A stretch of DNA of 64,000 bases from Aureispira sp050633105 (GCA_050633105.1 JBOEFW010000053.1:196923-260922); one strand, 5' to 3'. Shown: positions 9,268 through 20,500, numbered from the stretch's first letter. Program-made: numbers and translations. The notes: a model not told the origin generated them from the sequence alone.

Positions 9268-12200
9268 TTAGCGCTGTAGCATTATATATCCAGAGTAACG
9301 ATCACCAACGCGGCCTTCTGCTTTGTTTGTTCCCGTTCCTGTGTAGGTTGTATCATTCAAATTCAAGACATAGAAGTAAGTACCATCTGGTAAATCTTTT
9401 CCATTGAACTGACCATTCCAGCCAGTAGGTTCTCCTTGATAAACTAGTGTTCCCCAACGAGAGAAGATTTTGATTTCTGCATTTGGATAATTGTTTTTAC
9501 AACGAACAATCAACTGATCATTAATACCATCGCCGTTCGGTGATAATCCTTGTGGGATATAACATTCAAACTCGGTGACTACTTCGATTAAGACTTCTAC
9601 CGTATCACAGCTATTTGGACATTGTGCATCACAAAGAGCGTAGTACAAGGTATCTACCCCAAAGAAGCCAGAACGTGGTGTATAATTCAAAGTTCCTGCT
9701 GTTACATCCAAGCTTGCTTGGCCTCCATTAGTACTGTCAATAATCGCTAGACTATAACCTGCTGGGTTAGGAGCATCGTTGACAATAATATCTCCGCCAA
9801 CTAAAGAATCTCTAAACTGAATGCTAAAGAAGTCATCCAAGCCCATTGGCAATGGTTCGTATTGTACATTAACACTATCTGGCTGCTCAGAGAAACAACC
9901 ATTCATAGCCACTCTCAATTGATAAAGACCAGAATCTGCTCCTGCTAACATTAGTTGCCCAATTGCTGTCGTATCAAAAGTATTATTTGGTCCAGCCCAA
10001 TAATAAATCACTGGTGGAACAGGATAAGTTGTTGTGTCTTGCAATTCTAACAAATCACCATTACACAAAGGTTGTGTGTACATAATGGTAGGGTTAGGTG
10101 GTGTTGGACGAATCACAACAGTTACTGAACCATCATTAGAACAACCGTTCGCATCCGTAACAGTCAATGTATATAAACCAGCAAATGCTAAGGTAGTATT
10201 GGTACGTGTTGGGATGGCTTGTGTACTGCTAAATCCAGCAGGGCCACTCCAAGCATAATTATTACCTGGTGCATTGTTAAGTAAAGTTAAGGTCTGCCCT
10301 TCACAAGGTGTTGTTGCTGTTGGTACAGGTACCGCTGGCAAATCCAACACATCATAATCAAAGCCTAAAGCAGAACTATCAGAACAAATTGCGGCGCCTT
10401 GTGTCACTTGAATTTGCATAGAATAACTACCACTATCAGCAGCGGTCATGTTAGGAATAATCAAACTGTCTCCTGTATTTGCAAGCGCAACTCCATTAAA
10501 GTACCAATTGTAAGCAATGTTGGTACCAGTATAAGCAGCAACATTAGACAGATAAACAATCCCTGTATCTCCTTCACATGGAGGCGTACCTGTCAAAACT
10601 GGTGCAGGAACATCATTCACTGTTAAGAAAATCGAATCAGAAGCAGGACAACCACTACCATTTCGGCGATTGATGGTAAAGATATACCAACCTTGGTCGG
10701 CTACTGTAATATTGTTGATCGTCGTATCGGTTGTTATTGGATTCTGTGTAATCGCTCCATTTGGTCCAGACCACTGGTAATCGTATGCAATACCGTTAGA
10801 AGGAGCTCTTGCACTTAATGGGAACGTACTTCCTTCACATAAGACTGTATCCTGTGTAGGAATCAGTACAATTGGTGAAGCCAAAGTTACATTCACGGTA
10901 TCTTGACAAATTCCAACATTACCACTCGCATCAATCGCTGTTACAGTATAAACAAAGCTTCCAATGTCTGTACAAGTAATCAAATTTGGTGTTACAAAAG
11001 TAGTATCAATGAAACAGTTATCAAAGCTATTATTCAAGACATCAACAGGAGTCAAGGTATCTTGACCGGTATTCGTTAAGTCAATGTTGATGCTACGACA
11101 AATTAAAGCAGGAGCACTAGTATCGCGAACAGTAACAGTAGCACTACAAGAATCTAGGTTTCCATAGAAATCCGTCACAATAATAGTGACCATTATTGCC
11201 CCTGTATCAGCACAGTTAAAGTTCATAGTGCTGCTTCCTGTATTGAATAAAATAGAAGCAATTCCACAAGAATCATAGCTACCATTATCAATGCTATCTG
11301 CTACTAAAGTAGCCGTACCACCTGTACTATTTAAGTAAACATCATAATTTCTACAAATAGCTACAGGAGGTGTATTATCTTCTACTTGAATAACACTACT
11401 ACAAGTACTACTGTTTCCACTTGCATCTGTTGCTGTCAACACTACCGTATTGTTATTTCCAACATCTGAACAACTAAAAGTCGTTTGAGTCAAGGTGAAG
11501 TTAGGTGTATTACATTGATCAATAAATGTATTGATAATTCGACCTGGGCCAACAGTTGCTACTCCTGTTGGATCCAGTTGTACAACTACTAAGCTGTCAC
11601 AATCCAATACAGGTGCAATATTGTCAATCAACGTAATCACAGAAGTACAAGTAGTGGTATTGTTAGAAGCATCAATCAATGTTAGTGTAGCGGTTAAAGG
11701 TGATTGAGCAATATCGTTACAACCATAAGTCACACAACTTTGACCATTGATTAAGGTATCAACAATAGCACAATTATCCATATTGAAGCTCATCAAGTCA
11801 GCGCCACACACAACCGCGGTTCCCATAGAATCTAACGCGACAGTAATGTTACTACAACCTTGAGTTGGTGCAATCGTATCTCTAATGTTTAGAATAGTAT
11901 TACACTGTACACTATTACCACTTTGATCGGCTACACGAACAGTGACCAATTGGTTTGTACCAATGTTAGAACAATCAAAAGTGACACTTGGTTGTCCGTT
12001 AATCGTCCAAGAAGCAATCGCACAAGTATCAAAGGCATTGGCAACTTGTTGTGGTGTTACGGTTACCGTACCATTATTATTCAAATAAAAATCAATTGGT
12101 CCAGGTAGACATTGGATAGTTGGTGGTGTTATATCAACTACTGTTACAGTAGTTGTACAGAAACTACTATTGTTGTATTGGTCGATTACAGTAAGTACTA

Positions 12201-15200
12201 CATTGACTGGTGCCCCTACATTAGAGCAATCAAAGGTATCACTTGGGAAACCATTTATTAATCTGCTAATGTTCGTACAGTTATCAGTACTACCACTGTC
12301 TATTCTATTAGCCGCTACAAAAACTTGACCTACTAGATTTAAATCAACAACAATACCACTACGACAAAGGGCTACAGGAGCAATGGTATCAATAACTTCT
12401 ATAGTGACTGGACAAACATCACTATTTCCTGTCGAGTCAACAACAGTAAGTGTTGCTGCTGGAAACTGTCCTATTTGACTACAGTTGTACTGTACAGAAT
12501 CTGTTAAATTGATCTGATAATCGATAATACTACAGTTGTCAAAACTAGCACTATCTATTTGTTGTGCTGTAACCCAAATACTACCAGCACTATTTAAATA
12601 AACAGGAACAGGAAGTGTAGGACAAATAGCCGTTGGGCTGATGTTATCTTGAACATTCACAATTGCGTTACATCTGGCAGTATTACCAGAAGAGTCTGTT
12701 ACTTCCACTATAATAGCGTTGCTACCAATACTATCACAAGTAAAGACTAAAGTATCTACACCACTACTTAGTATCGTACTAATACCACAGTTATCATTAG
12801 CAGTCAATACAATATTAGCAACAGGCAAGATGGCTTGTCCATTAATATCTAATGTTAAGTTGGTTGTAAAACGACAGTTCAAGGTTGGTGAAGTAATATC
12901 TCTCACATTAACAATCGCTTGACAAGTATCGCTGTTATTACTTTGATCAATAACGGTTAAAATAGCCGTATTTGCCCCAACCATTGAACAATCAAAGGTA
13001 TCTCTAGCTTGTCCATTAATTAAGAAAGTAGCAATCGTACAGTTATCAGTACTACTATTACTAGTATTGTTTAAGTTAATCGCTGGTACAATGAACTCTC
13101 CATTATTGGCAGAAAGTACTGCGTTGATAGGACCACCACAACGCGCTACTGGTGGAATTAAATCTTGAATTGTAATAATAGCGGTACAAGAGTCTAAGTT
13201 ACCCGCTAAATCCGCTACCGTAAAGAGAACCGTATCAGGTGTATTAATCGCGTTACAACTGTATAAAATGCTATCTCTTCCATTTACTCTAAAGCTAGTA
13301 GAATCAATTCCACAATCGTCATTACTACCAAAATCTAAGGCAATCGCACGAACAGTTGCAAAACCATTTGCTCCTACTTGTGCGGTAAAGGTTCCTCGAC
13401 AAATCGCTGAAGGAGGGGTACAATCTTGTACCGTTACATTCGCTTGACAAGTATTCTTGTTACCATTGGCATCTTCTCGTTCCAAAACAACTACCTGTAC
13501 GCCTAAATCAGCACAAGTAAAGATGGCGTTATTAGAGCCATTAATCGTTTGAATACCTGATAAACCACAAGCATCAAACGTACCACCATCAATGTCTGCT
13601 GGGGTTACATTCACAAAACCACCACTTAAACAGATCGTTGTATCTCTACAAACCATCGTTGGAGGTACGGTATCTCTTACATCAATACTGCCACTACAAG
13701 AACTCTGGTTACCACTGTTGTCCACTACTGTTAAGGTAACAGTATTGAAGCTCCCTACATTTGTACAATCAAAAGTGCTTGGTGTTGTAAATATGGTATC
13801 GACACCACAAGCTTCAACAATAGGTGCTCCAATAATCCAGTTAGGGTCAATCGCTAATGCTCCTGTACTGTCTAAGAACTGTGTGCTGTTTCTACAAGTA
13901 ACAAGAGGAGGCGTTACATCTTGAATATTAACACCAGCGATACAACCTGCACTATTATTACTATTATCGATAGCAACTAAGTTGATTGTATTAAAACCAG
14001 TGTCTACACAGTTATAAGTAAGGTTTGTTCCTCCATTAAGTGTAACAGAAACAACTCCACAAGCATCATTTACGGTATATAATCCTGTTGTAGCAGAATC
14101 AATCGTTGCTACACCCATGTTATCCAAGTTAATCGTGATCGTATCACAAACTAGAGTTGGTGCAATCGTATCTAGAACAGTTAAAGTTGTTGTACAAGAA
14201 TCTATATTACCATTAACATCGGTAGCAATTAATGTTATTGGGCGTGTTCCTATATCCGTACAAGTAACAAAGGTAGGTGCTCCTCTGAAGCTCAAAGTAG
14301 CAATGCCACAAGAGTCATTTGTACCTGCATCAAATAAGTTGGCCGTAATAGGAGCTGTTCCGCCTAGTGCTAAGTGTACATTTACTGTTACTGGTTGGCA
14401 AGCCATATTAGGACGAACCGTGTCCATGACCATTACATTCGCAGAACAGTTATCACTGTTACCACTTTGGTCAATTACGGTTAGAATAACAGGCGTATTG
14501 CTTCCTACATCCGCACAATTGAAGGTTGATCTACTTAATACTAGATTATTAATAGTACAATTATCTGTACTATTGTTATTTACTTGAGCAGGAGTAATAT
14601 TACCTACACCATTCGCATCTAATTGCAACTGGATTGGTGTTCCTACACAAAGAGCGATTGGATCTATATTGTCTTCTACTGTAATCGTAGAAGGACAAGT
14701 AGCCGAGTTCGTGCTAGGATCACTCATAAAGACAGTAACTGTATTTATTCCTAAATCAGCACAAGAAAAGAAAACAGAATCAACTCCACCTACTAAAACA
14801 GTATCAATAAGACAATTATCAAAACTACCTGTATTCAGATCTGTTGCAGCTACTCCTACAACACCATTTGTATCTAGTTGTACCGTTGGATTAACACAGA
14901 ATGGTGTTGGGTTTGTTACATCACTTACAACAACGGTAGCATTACAAGAAGCAGTATTACCACTAGAATCAGTTGCGGTTAAGGTAATCGTATTACTACC
15001 AACATCTGCACAGCTGAAGATTGTTTGATTTAATGTCAAGCTAGCCAATGCACAGTTATCATTACTACCATTATTAATAGCAGCAACTGTTGTAGAAACA
15101 GTAGAACCAACTAAAGACAAGTTCAATGGCGTTGTTCTACAAAGCGCTGTTGGAGCCACATTATCTTCCACTGTTACTAACGTAGTACAAGAATCTGTAT

Positions 15201-18200
15201 TACCACTTTGGTCTACCACTACCATTGTAATGGTATGTGGATTATTAGGAATATCATTACAATTAAAGCTTGTTCTTGACAAGTTGAAATTGGTAATTTG
15301 ACAGTTATCGCTGCTTGAGTTGTCTACTTGAGCAACCGTTAATGTTCCAAGGCTAGTTAATGGGTCCAACACTACAGTAATGGTACCATTACAAGAAGCA
15401 TTTGGAGCCGTTATATCTTCTACAAAAACGGTTGTCATACAAGAATCGCTGTTACCACTTTGATCTGTTCCGACTAAGGTCACGTTATTAGAGCCTAAAT
15501 TCGTACAATCGAAATTGATGACTGGTGCTCCGTTAATCGTATAAGAAGGAACACTACAGTTATCTCGACTACCACCATTCACATTATTAGGAATAACAAC
15601 AGCATTTCCATTACCATCTAATTGTACAGTATCTGGACGACAAACCATTGTTGGAGGAATGTTATCTGCAACAATAACAGAAGTCATACAGGTAGAACAA
15701 TTATTAGAGCCATCACAAACCTCCAAGATAACTTGGTTAGGGTTAGTGGTTAAGTTAGCTGCTGTAAAAATCGGACGACTAGAACCACCAACTGTATAAT
15801 TAAGTGTCGTGCTACAATTGTCTTGACTATTATTATTTAAAATTGAAGCGTCTATAATCCCAACACAAGTGCTGTCTAAAAAGACAGTAACAGAGCTAGG
15901 AGCCACACAATTGGCCGTTGGGCTAATCGTATCAATAATGGTAATTTGAGCAGAACATTGGTCTGTATTACCATTACCATCAGTGATCAACAATTGTGCA
16001 GTATTAGTACCAACTTGCATACAATCATAAGTCACAGAAGGCAAGTTATTAATTCTTCGAGTAAAGCTACAGTTATCGGTACTAGCAGCATCAATAGCTG
16101 TAGGGAATACAGTTACTACTCCAGAAGTTCCTAAATAGAAGGTCGTATCTTGACAAACAGCTACAGGAGGAATGTTATCTGCCACAATAATATTCGCGAC
16201 ACAAGTAGATTGGTTATTGGCATTGTCAACCACAAAAAGAGTCACTGCTGTAGGACCAACATTAGTACAATCGTAGAAGAAACTATCCACGCCATTCACT
16301 AATAATGTATCTAATCCACAAATATCACTACTGTTGTTATCAATATCAGCAGGAACAACAAACCCATTACCATTCGTATCTAATTGTACGGTATAAGGTA
16401 CGGTACGACAGTTAGCCGTTGGAGCGAAAGTATCTTTTACTGTTACAGTGGTTTGACAAGTAGCAGTATTATTAGAACCATCCGTGACAATAACATTAAC
16501 CGTACGCATTCCAAGACTATCACAATTATAAATGATGGTATTGTTACCCCCTGCAAAACTGGTTGTAACATTAGAACAGTTATCATTTGTTGCTGGAAAC
16601 GCCAAAACGTTATTTGGAACAATCGCGACGGTTCCTGAGGCCGACAAATAAGCATCACTGATACGACAAGAAGCTGTTGGTGGTGTATTATCAACAACAA
16701 CTACATTGGTTCGACAAGTCGCTTGATTTCTAGAAGAATCAACTACCGTTAGTACCGCAGACAAGGTTCCAATATCAGCACAACTATATGTTTGGTTAGG
16801 TTGGTTATTAATCAAATAACTAACGATGCCACAATTGTCTGTACTAGCAGAATCAAGATTCAGTGGAGTAACGGTAGCACTACCACTGGCATCTAACTGT
16901 GCTGTAAAGGTAGTATTACAAGCGGCAATTGGCGTGACTGTATCTACTACGGTAATGGTAGCAGTACAAGAAGCCCTATTAATAGAAGTGTCTCGTATAA
17001 TTAATTGAGCAACTTGAGGTGTAAAAATAGCACTACAGTTATAGTTAATAGAAGTAATTCCTACCACATTAATAGAGCTATCAATGACTATACAATTATC
17101 ATTGCTACTCGCTGTTAATTCTGCAGTTGTTACAGTTACTAAACCATTGGTATCGAGGTAAACAGTTGGAGAAGTACAACTTACGGTAGGATCAAGTGTA
17201 TCCAACACGGTAACATTGGCCGTACATGTACTGCTGTTACCATTGGTATCCGCTACAGTAAGAGTTACAGCATTAGGACTGGTTGCAATGTCATCACAAT
17301 CAAAGTTAGCCGTAGCATTACCATTAATAGTAAAGAGTAAGTTATTACCAGAACAAACGTCTACACTATTATTATTCAAACTGCTTGCATTCACCGTCGC
17401 TACCCCTGCACCATTGACAAAAATGCTTGCGTTTTGACAAATCGCTGTTGGAGGAAAGGTATCTAAAACCGTAATAATAGCCGTACAGCTATCAGCATTA
17501 CCACTAGGATCTTCTAAACGTAAAACCACATTTTGAGGTGTACCAACATCTGCACAAGCATAATTAATCGTAGCACCACCATTAATCGTTTGGCTAACAA
17601 TACCACAACTATCAAAAGAACCATTATCTACTTGAGCAATGTTTAATGTTGCAGAACCTGTACTACTGAGATAAACCGTTACATTTTGACAAATCACTGT
17701 TGGGGTCGTAGTATCTAAGACCGTTACCATAGCATTTGTACAAGAATCTATATTACCTCGCGAATCACTTACATAAAGAGTAACATTAAATTGCCCAAGA
17801 TCAGCACAGGTGTAAGTAGGATTAGTAGCACCAACAGAACCGATCCAGCGTCCTCCAATAGGAAAGTTAGGACAGAAATCATTACTACCACCATCTATAT
17901 TAATAGGAGAAAGAATTTGTGCGCCATTACCAACATATAAGGTATCACTACCACAAACAGCCGTTGGAGGAATCGTATCTATAATATCTACAATAAAGAT
18001 ACAAGAGTCTACATTACCTGCAGCATCTCTACCTCGAACCCAGAATTGGCGTTGTCCAACGACACAACTAAAGTCGATGGAGCTTCTCCAAGGACTATTA
18101 AATTGTAAATTTCGTACTTCTTTGATAATCGGGCCACAATTATCATTCATAGGAACAGAGCTAGCAAAAAACGTATCCAATCCAGAACTATTAAGATAAA

Positions 18201-19164
18201 GGGTTGCAAAGGGGGTTCCTCCAGGTTGAGAACAATAAGGAATGGTTGGAGGAGAAGTATCCCGTATCGCAACAGCACTCACACAACTATCTACAGTACC
18301 CAAGTTATCTTGAATTCTCATAGTAACTGGTACAACGGTACCAACATTACTACAATTTACCGTTCTAGGGGAGAAGGTAATACTATTCGCCAAGCAAGAA
18401 ACATCACTCAAGCTATCTAAATCAGCAAAAGTGAAGGCATGTAAACCAGTAGTAGGGTCTAAAGCAACCTCTGGAAAAGCTTGACAACTTGCCGTCAAAG
18501 CAGCAGGAGCACACGTAACCAATGTAATACAGTAAGAATGTACACACAAGGAAGGGGCAACGGCATCATTAATCAATCCAATTTGCCAGTTCCCAATAGG
18601 ATTCGTTCCTCTATAAGCACTCAATGGATCATTATTAGGCGAAATAGTATCACCTGAGGTTGGAGCATAAGGATAAGCACGGTTGAAGCCATCTCTAAAA
18701 TAAGTCGTTGCTTGAACAATACCTGTACTATTTGCAGGAAATGTTCCTGAGAATGTACTAGTAGTAGGTGGAAATGCTGATCCTCCTGTATTATTAGAGG
18801 CCGCTAAAAAACGAGCGCCTAAAGTGTTGTTGAAAATGGTAAAACCAACATCCTCCAAATCCGTTATAAGACCTGAATTTGCTCCACAAGAACCATCGTC
18901 TGTTTTAGACCATTGTATTTCTACAATAACATCTGTAATAACATGTCCAACGGGAATTTGACCTGAGCCATTTCCCTGTTGAAAAGTAACAGGCGTGATT
19001 AACGTCCCTGGAGTTCTTCCAACTGTTCTTGTTGGGCCAGTGTAGCATTCGGTCGTAACGCGTTGTTGATTGGCCGTTTGTGCAACAAGCTGTTGACTAA
19101 CGACCAAACTCAATACCAAGACCAATAGTTGACACAATGGTGAGTGTGTAAATATCCTTCTCAT
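9268..19164 (-). CDS. Giant HYR-repeat surface protein with T9SS type B C-terminus
   Basis: A 3298-residue exported protein, 15% of the window. Residues 1-28 are a signal peptide (cleavage near VAQ). Residues about 60-215 resemble a proprotein-convertase P-like domain (GNWQIGLINDA). From about 305 to 2760 there are roughly 29 tandem HYR-like repeats of about 85 residues. Each opens with a D-x-x-x-P-x-x-x-C motif (for example DTIPPTAVC), then L-x-x-x-G, DNC, (F/Y)xC, and ends S(G/N)N-xx-SC-x-A-x-V-x-V. That is four cysteines per repeat, probably two disulfides, plus many Asp/Asn that could bind calcium. About four Ig/PKD-like modules (2765-3105) and a cadherin-like module (3105-3195) follow. 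The last 98 residues are a gliding-motility-associated type B sorting domain (GLSPNGDGINDQL, IFSRWGTLVYQG, LPDGTYFYVL). Likely a long cell-surface stalk or adhesin; ligand unknown. Confidence 0.92.
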   Translation of the reverse strand: MRRIFTHSPLCQLLVLVLSLVVSQQLVAQTANQQRVTTECYTGPTRTVGRTPGTLITPVTFQQGNGSGQIPVGHVITDVIVEIQWSKTDDGSCGANSGLITDLEDVGFTIFNNTLGARFLAASNNTGGSAFPPTTSTFSGTFPANSTGIVQATTYFRDGFNRAYPYAPTSGDTISPNNDPLSAYRGTNPIGNWQIGLINDAVAPSLCVHSYCITLVTCAPAALTASCQAFPEVALDPTTGLHAFTFADLDSLSDVSCLANSITFSPRTVNCSNVGTVVPVTMRIQDNLGTVDSCVSAVAIRDTSPPTIPYCSQPGGTPFATLYLNSSGLDTFFASSVPMNDNCGPIIKEVRNLQFNSPWRSSIDFSCVVGQRQFWVRGRDAAGNVDSCIFIVDIIDTIPPTAVCGSDTLYVGNGAQILSPINIDGGSNDFCPNFPIGGRWIGSVGATNPTYTCADLGQFNVTLYVSDSRGNIDSCTNAMVTVLDTTTPTVICQNVTVYLSSTGSATLNIAQVDNGSFDSCGIVSQTINGGATINYACADVGTPQNVVLRLEDPSGNADSCTAIITVLDTFPPTAICQNASIFVNGAGVATVNASSLNNNSVDVCSGNNLLFTINGNATANFDCDDIATSPNAVTLTVADTNGNSSTCTANVTVLDTLDPTVSCTSPTVYLDTNGLVTVTTAELTASSNDNCIVIDSSINVVGITSINYNCSAIFTPQVAQLIIRDTSINRASCTATITVVDTVTPIAACNTTFTAQLDASGSATVTPLNLDSASTDNCGIVSYLINNQPNQTYSCADIGTLSAVLTVVDSSRNQATCRTNVVVVDNTPPTASCRISDAYLSASGTVAIVPNNVLAFPATNDNCSNVTTSFAGGNNTIIYNCDSLGMRTVNVIVTDGSNNTATCQTTVTVKDTFAPTANCRTVPYTVQLDTNGNGFVVPADIDNNSSDICGLDTLLVNGVDSFFYDCTNVGPTAVTLFVVDNANNQSTCVANIIVADNIPPVAVCQDTTFYLGTSGVVTVFPTAIDAASTDNCSFTRRINNLPSVTYDCMQVGTNTAQLLITDGNGNTDQCSAQITIIDTISPTANCVAPSSVTVFLDSTCVGIIDASILNNNSQDNCSTTLNYTVGGSSRPIFTAANLTTNPNQVILEVCDGSNNCSTCMTSVIVADNIPPTMVCRPDTVQLDGNGNAVVIPNNVNGGSRDNCSVPSYTINGAPVINFDCTNLGSNNVTLVGTDQSGNSDSCMTTVFVEDITAPNASCNGTITVVLDPLTSLGTLTVAQVDNSSSDNCQITNFNLSRTSFNCNDIPNNPHTITMVVVDQSGNTDSCTTLVTVEDNVAPTALCRTTPLNLSLVGSTVSTTVAAINNGSNDNCALASLTLNQTIFSCADVGSNTITLTATDSSGNTASCNATVVVSDVTNPTPFCVNPTVQLDTNGVVGVAATDLNTGSFDNCLIDTVLVGGVDSVFFSCADLGINTVTVFMSDPSTNSATCPSTITVEDNIDPIALCVGTPIQLQLDANGVGNITPAQVNNNSTDNCTINNLVLSRSTFNCADVGSNTPVILTVIDQSGNSDNCSANVMVMDTVRPNMACQPVTVNVHLALGGTAPITANLFDAGTNDSCGIATLSFRGAPTFVTCTDIGTRPITLIATDVNGNIDSCTTTLTVLDTIAPTLVCDTITINLDNMGVATIDSATTGLYTVNDACGVVSVTLNGGTNLTYNCVDTGFNTINLVAIDNSNNSAGCIAGVNIQDVTPPLVTCRNSTQFLDSTGALAIDPNWIIGAPIVEACGVDTIFTTPSTFDCTNVGSFNTVTLTVVDNSGNQSSCSGSIDVRDTVPPTMVCRDTTICLSGGFVNVTPADIDGGTFDACGLSGIQTINGSNNAIFTCADLGVQVVVLEREDANGNKNTCQANVTVQDCTPPSAICRGTFTAQVGANGFATVRAIALDFGSNDDCGIDSTSFRVNGRDSILYSCNAINTPDTVLFTVADLAGNLDSCTAIITIQDLIPPVARCGGPINAVLSANNGEFIVPAINLNNTSNSSTDNCTIATFLINGQARDTFDCSMVGANTAILTVIDQSNNSDTCQAIVNVRDITSPTLNCRFTTNLTLDINGQAILPVANIVLTANDNCGISTILSSGVDTLVFTCDSIGSNAIIVEVTDSSGNTARCNAIVNVQDNISPTAICPTLPVPVYLNSAGSIWVTAQQIDSASFDNCSIIDYQINLTDSVQYNCSQIGQFPAATLTVVDSTGNSDVCPVTIEVIDTIAPVALCRSGIVVDLNLVGQVFVAANRIDSGSTDNCTNISRLINGFPSDTFDCSNVGAPVNVVLTVIDQYNNSSFCTTTVTVVDITPPTIQCLPGPIDFYLNNNGTVTVTPQQVANAFDTCAIASWTINGQPSVTFDCSNIGTNQLVTVRVADQSGNSVQCNTILNIRDTIAPTQGCSNITVALDSMGTAVVCGADLMSFNMDNCAIVDTLINGQSCVTYGCNDIAQSPLTATLTLIDASNNTTTCTSVITLIDNIAPVLDCDSLVVVQLDPTGVATVGPGRIINTFIDQCNTPNFTLTQTTFSCSDVGNNNTVVLTATDASGNSSTCSSVIQVEDNTPPVAICRNYDVYLNSTGGTATLVADSIDNGSYDSCGIASILFNTGSSTMNFNCADTGAIMVTIIVTDFYGNLDSCSATVTVRDTSAPALICRSINIDLTNTGQDTLTPVDVLNNSFDNCFIDTTFVTPNLITCTDIGSFVYTVTAIDASGNVGICQDTVNVTLASPIVLIPTQDTVLCEGSTFPLSARAPSNGIAYDYQWSGPNGAITQNPITTDTTINNITVADQGWYIFTINRRNGSGCPASDSIFLTVNDVPAPVLTGTPPCEGDTGIVYLSNVAAYTGTNIAYNWYFNGVALANTGDSLIIPNMTAADSGSYSMQIQVTQGAAICSDSSALGFDYDVLDLPAVPVPTATTPCEGQTLTLLNNAPGNNYAWSGPAGFSSTQAIPTRTNTTLAFAGLYTLTVTDANGCSNDGSVTVVIRPTPPNPTIMYTQPLCNGDLLELQDTTTYPVPPVIYYWAGPNNTFDTTAIGQLMLAGADSGLYQLRVAMNGCFSEQPDSVNVQYEPLPMGLDDFFSIQFRDSLVGGDIIVNDAPNPAGYSLAIIDSTNGGQASLDVTAGTLNYTPRSGFFGVDTLYYALCDAQCPNSCDTVEVLIEVVTEFECYIPQGLSPNGDGINDQLIVRCKNNYPNAEIKIFSRWGTLVYQGEPTGWNGQFNGKDLPDGTYFYVLNLNDTTYTGTGTNKAEGRVGDRYSGYIMLQR
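10880..18260 (-). repeat. About 29 tandem HYR-like repeat units, about 255 bp each
   Basis: Protein-level tandem repeats inside the giant gene. Units are clearly homologous but their DNA has drifted, so no two neighbours look identical. Conserved positions in each unit are an opening Asp and Pro, four Cys, DNC and S(G/N)N. The drift argues for an old expansion rather than recent slippage. Boundaries are approximate. Confidence 0.85.
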
Positions 19165-19591
19165 ATAGTTTTGTAATTTTCAGCCCCAACTTTTCCTTGA
19201 GTGAATGGTACCAAAGGCTCAACGGGTGACTAACAAAAATTCCCTTTAATTAAACTGATACTCAGAATTCCTTCAACTCAAAAAGGCAAAAAACTACTAT
19301 GAGTTTCTCTCCTATTTTCTACAAGGGAATTTCTGAGGTCTGTACTTGGAAACAAAAATAAAACAAATTGGCGGATTGTTGTAATCTAGCCCCCTGTTTC
19401 GCTATTTAGTTGACATTTGTTTACGTAGTGTAAATCTCTTTGCGACAAGGAAGACCAGTAGTTTGTTTTTCAATTACCTACAACAACACACTTCTTCTAT
19501 TTTATCCTGCTTCTTACTCTTTATGGCATTAGAAATATAAAGTAACCATTCCATGCGCAGAATAATTACTTTTTCGAGGAAAAACCTGCTA
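19165..19591. other. Intergenic leader region of the giant gene
   Basis: This 427-base AT-rich stretch lies between the start of the giant gene (minus) and the end of ribonuclease Z (minus). It must hold the giant gene's promoter, but I found no good TTTG / TAnnTTTG pair. A small TTTAC / GTAAA inverted repeat lies near 19420-19435. No coding or RNA feature is visible. Confidence 0.5.
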
Positions 19592-20500
19592 TTAATCCTT
19601 CAAGACAAGGCGTTTACCTTCTTCTGCCAGTTCTGTTGCTTCAAAGAATTGCTGTGCCTCCTCCAATAAAGGTGTTAAATCCAAATAACGAGCAGAAAAA
19701 TGTCCCAATACCAATTTTTTTACGTGAGTAGCAGCCGCTAATTGTCCCGCCTCTTGCGCTGTTGTATGTTGTGTTTTTTCTGCTTTTGCCAAAGCCTCCT
19801 GCAAAAAGGTCGCTTCATGATATAGTAAATCAACGCCTTCAATATACTCTTTCAAATTGGGTTGGTAACGGGTATCAGAACAATATGCAAATCGCAGAGG
19901 AGTAGCAGGAGGAGTTGTCAATTCTTCGTGAGGAATCGTTTCTCCATCAGGTGTTTGATAATCACCTCCCTCTTTAATTGCATTAATCACTTGGTACGGA
20001 ATCGCATACTCCTTGATTTTATCTTTGCGCATATTGGCAGAACGAAGTTGCTCTTCCACCAAAAAACCATGACAAGGCACTCGATGAACCAAGGGAATAC
20101 TGCGTACGCACAATGTTTTACTTTCGTATAAAACTTGAGATTGATTGGGATCAGATTCATGAAAATGCAGCGCATAGTTTACCCCCCCTTCTAATTGGCG
20201 CTCCAACAATGCTTCCAAACCAGGCGGGCTATAAATATGTAAGGCCTCTTTTCGATCATTCAATCCAAAAGTCATCAGCAATCCTACCAACCCAAAATAA
20301 TGATCGCCATGTAAGTGGCTAATAAATATTCTGTTGATTTTTTGGAAACGCAATTTATAGCGCAAGAGTTGGAACTGTGTCCCTTCTCCACAATCAATCA
20401 ACAAGACTTCATCTTCTACTTCAACCACTTGAGCAGATAAATGACGGCCATAAGCAGGAGTAGCAGCACTAATACCTAAAATTGTGACGTTAAAACCCAT
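19592..20500 (-). CDS. rnz: Ribonuclease Z
   Basis: Metallo-beta-lactamase-fold endonuclease that trims the 3' ends of tRNA precursors; 302 residues, the usual length of the short bacterial form. The hallmark SHLHGDH is at 61-67 and is followed by the family-typical FGLVGLLMTFGL. Also visible are an LVHRVPCHGF block, the Asp-bearing YCSDTRY, HEATFL and LGHFSARY near the C-terminus, which supply further zinc ligands and the tRNA-handling region. I start at the ATG at 20498-20500 (MGFNVTILGISAATPAYG), the standard family N-terminus; an upstream in-frame ATG would add 20 unrelated hydrophobic residues. It lies downstream of the STAS gene on the same strand, a pairing I recall from other Bacteroidota, though a terminator hairpin sits between them. 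Confidence 0.93.
   Translation of the reverse strand: MGFNVTILGISAATPAYGRHLSAQVVEVEDEVLLIDCGEGTQFQLLRYKLRFQKINRIFISHLHGDHYFGLVGLLMTFGLNDRKEALHIYSPPGLEALLERQLEGGVNYALHFHESDPNQSQVLYESKTLCVRSIPLVHRVPCHGFLVEEQLRSANMRKDKIKEYAIPYQVINAIKEGGDYQTPDGETIPHEELTTPPATPLRFAYCSDTRYQPNLKEYIEGVDLLYHEATFLQEALAKAEKTQHTTAQEAGQLAAATHVKKLVLGHFSARYLDLTPLLEEAQQFFEATELAEEGKRLVLKD

Noticed and set aside
13592..15028. Several open frames of 110-156 codons on the plus strand inside the giant gene
   Set aside because: They are mirror images of the repeated Cys/Asp-rich units on the minus strand. Their products are rich in simple Val/Ser/Thr strings without family character.
9268..19164. Possible CRISPR or DNA tandem array
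   Set aside because: The periodicity is at protein level, with about 255-bp units that have drifted and have no constant repeat with unique spacers.
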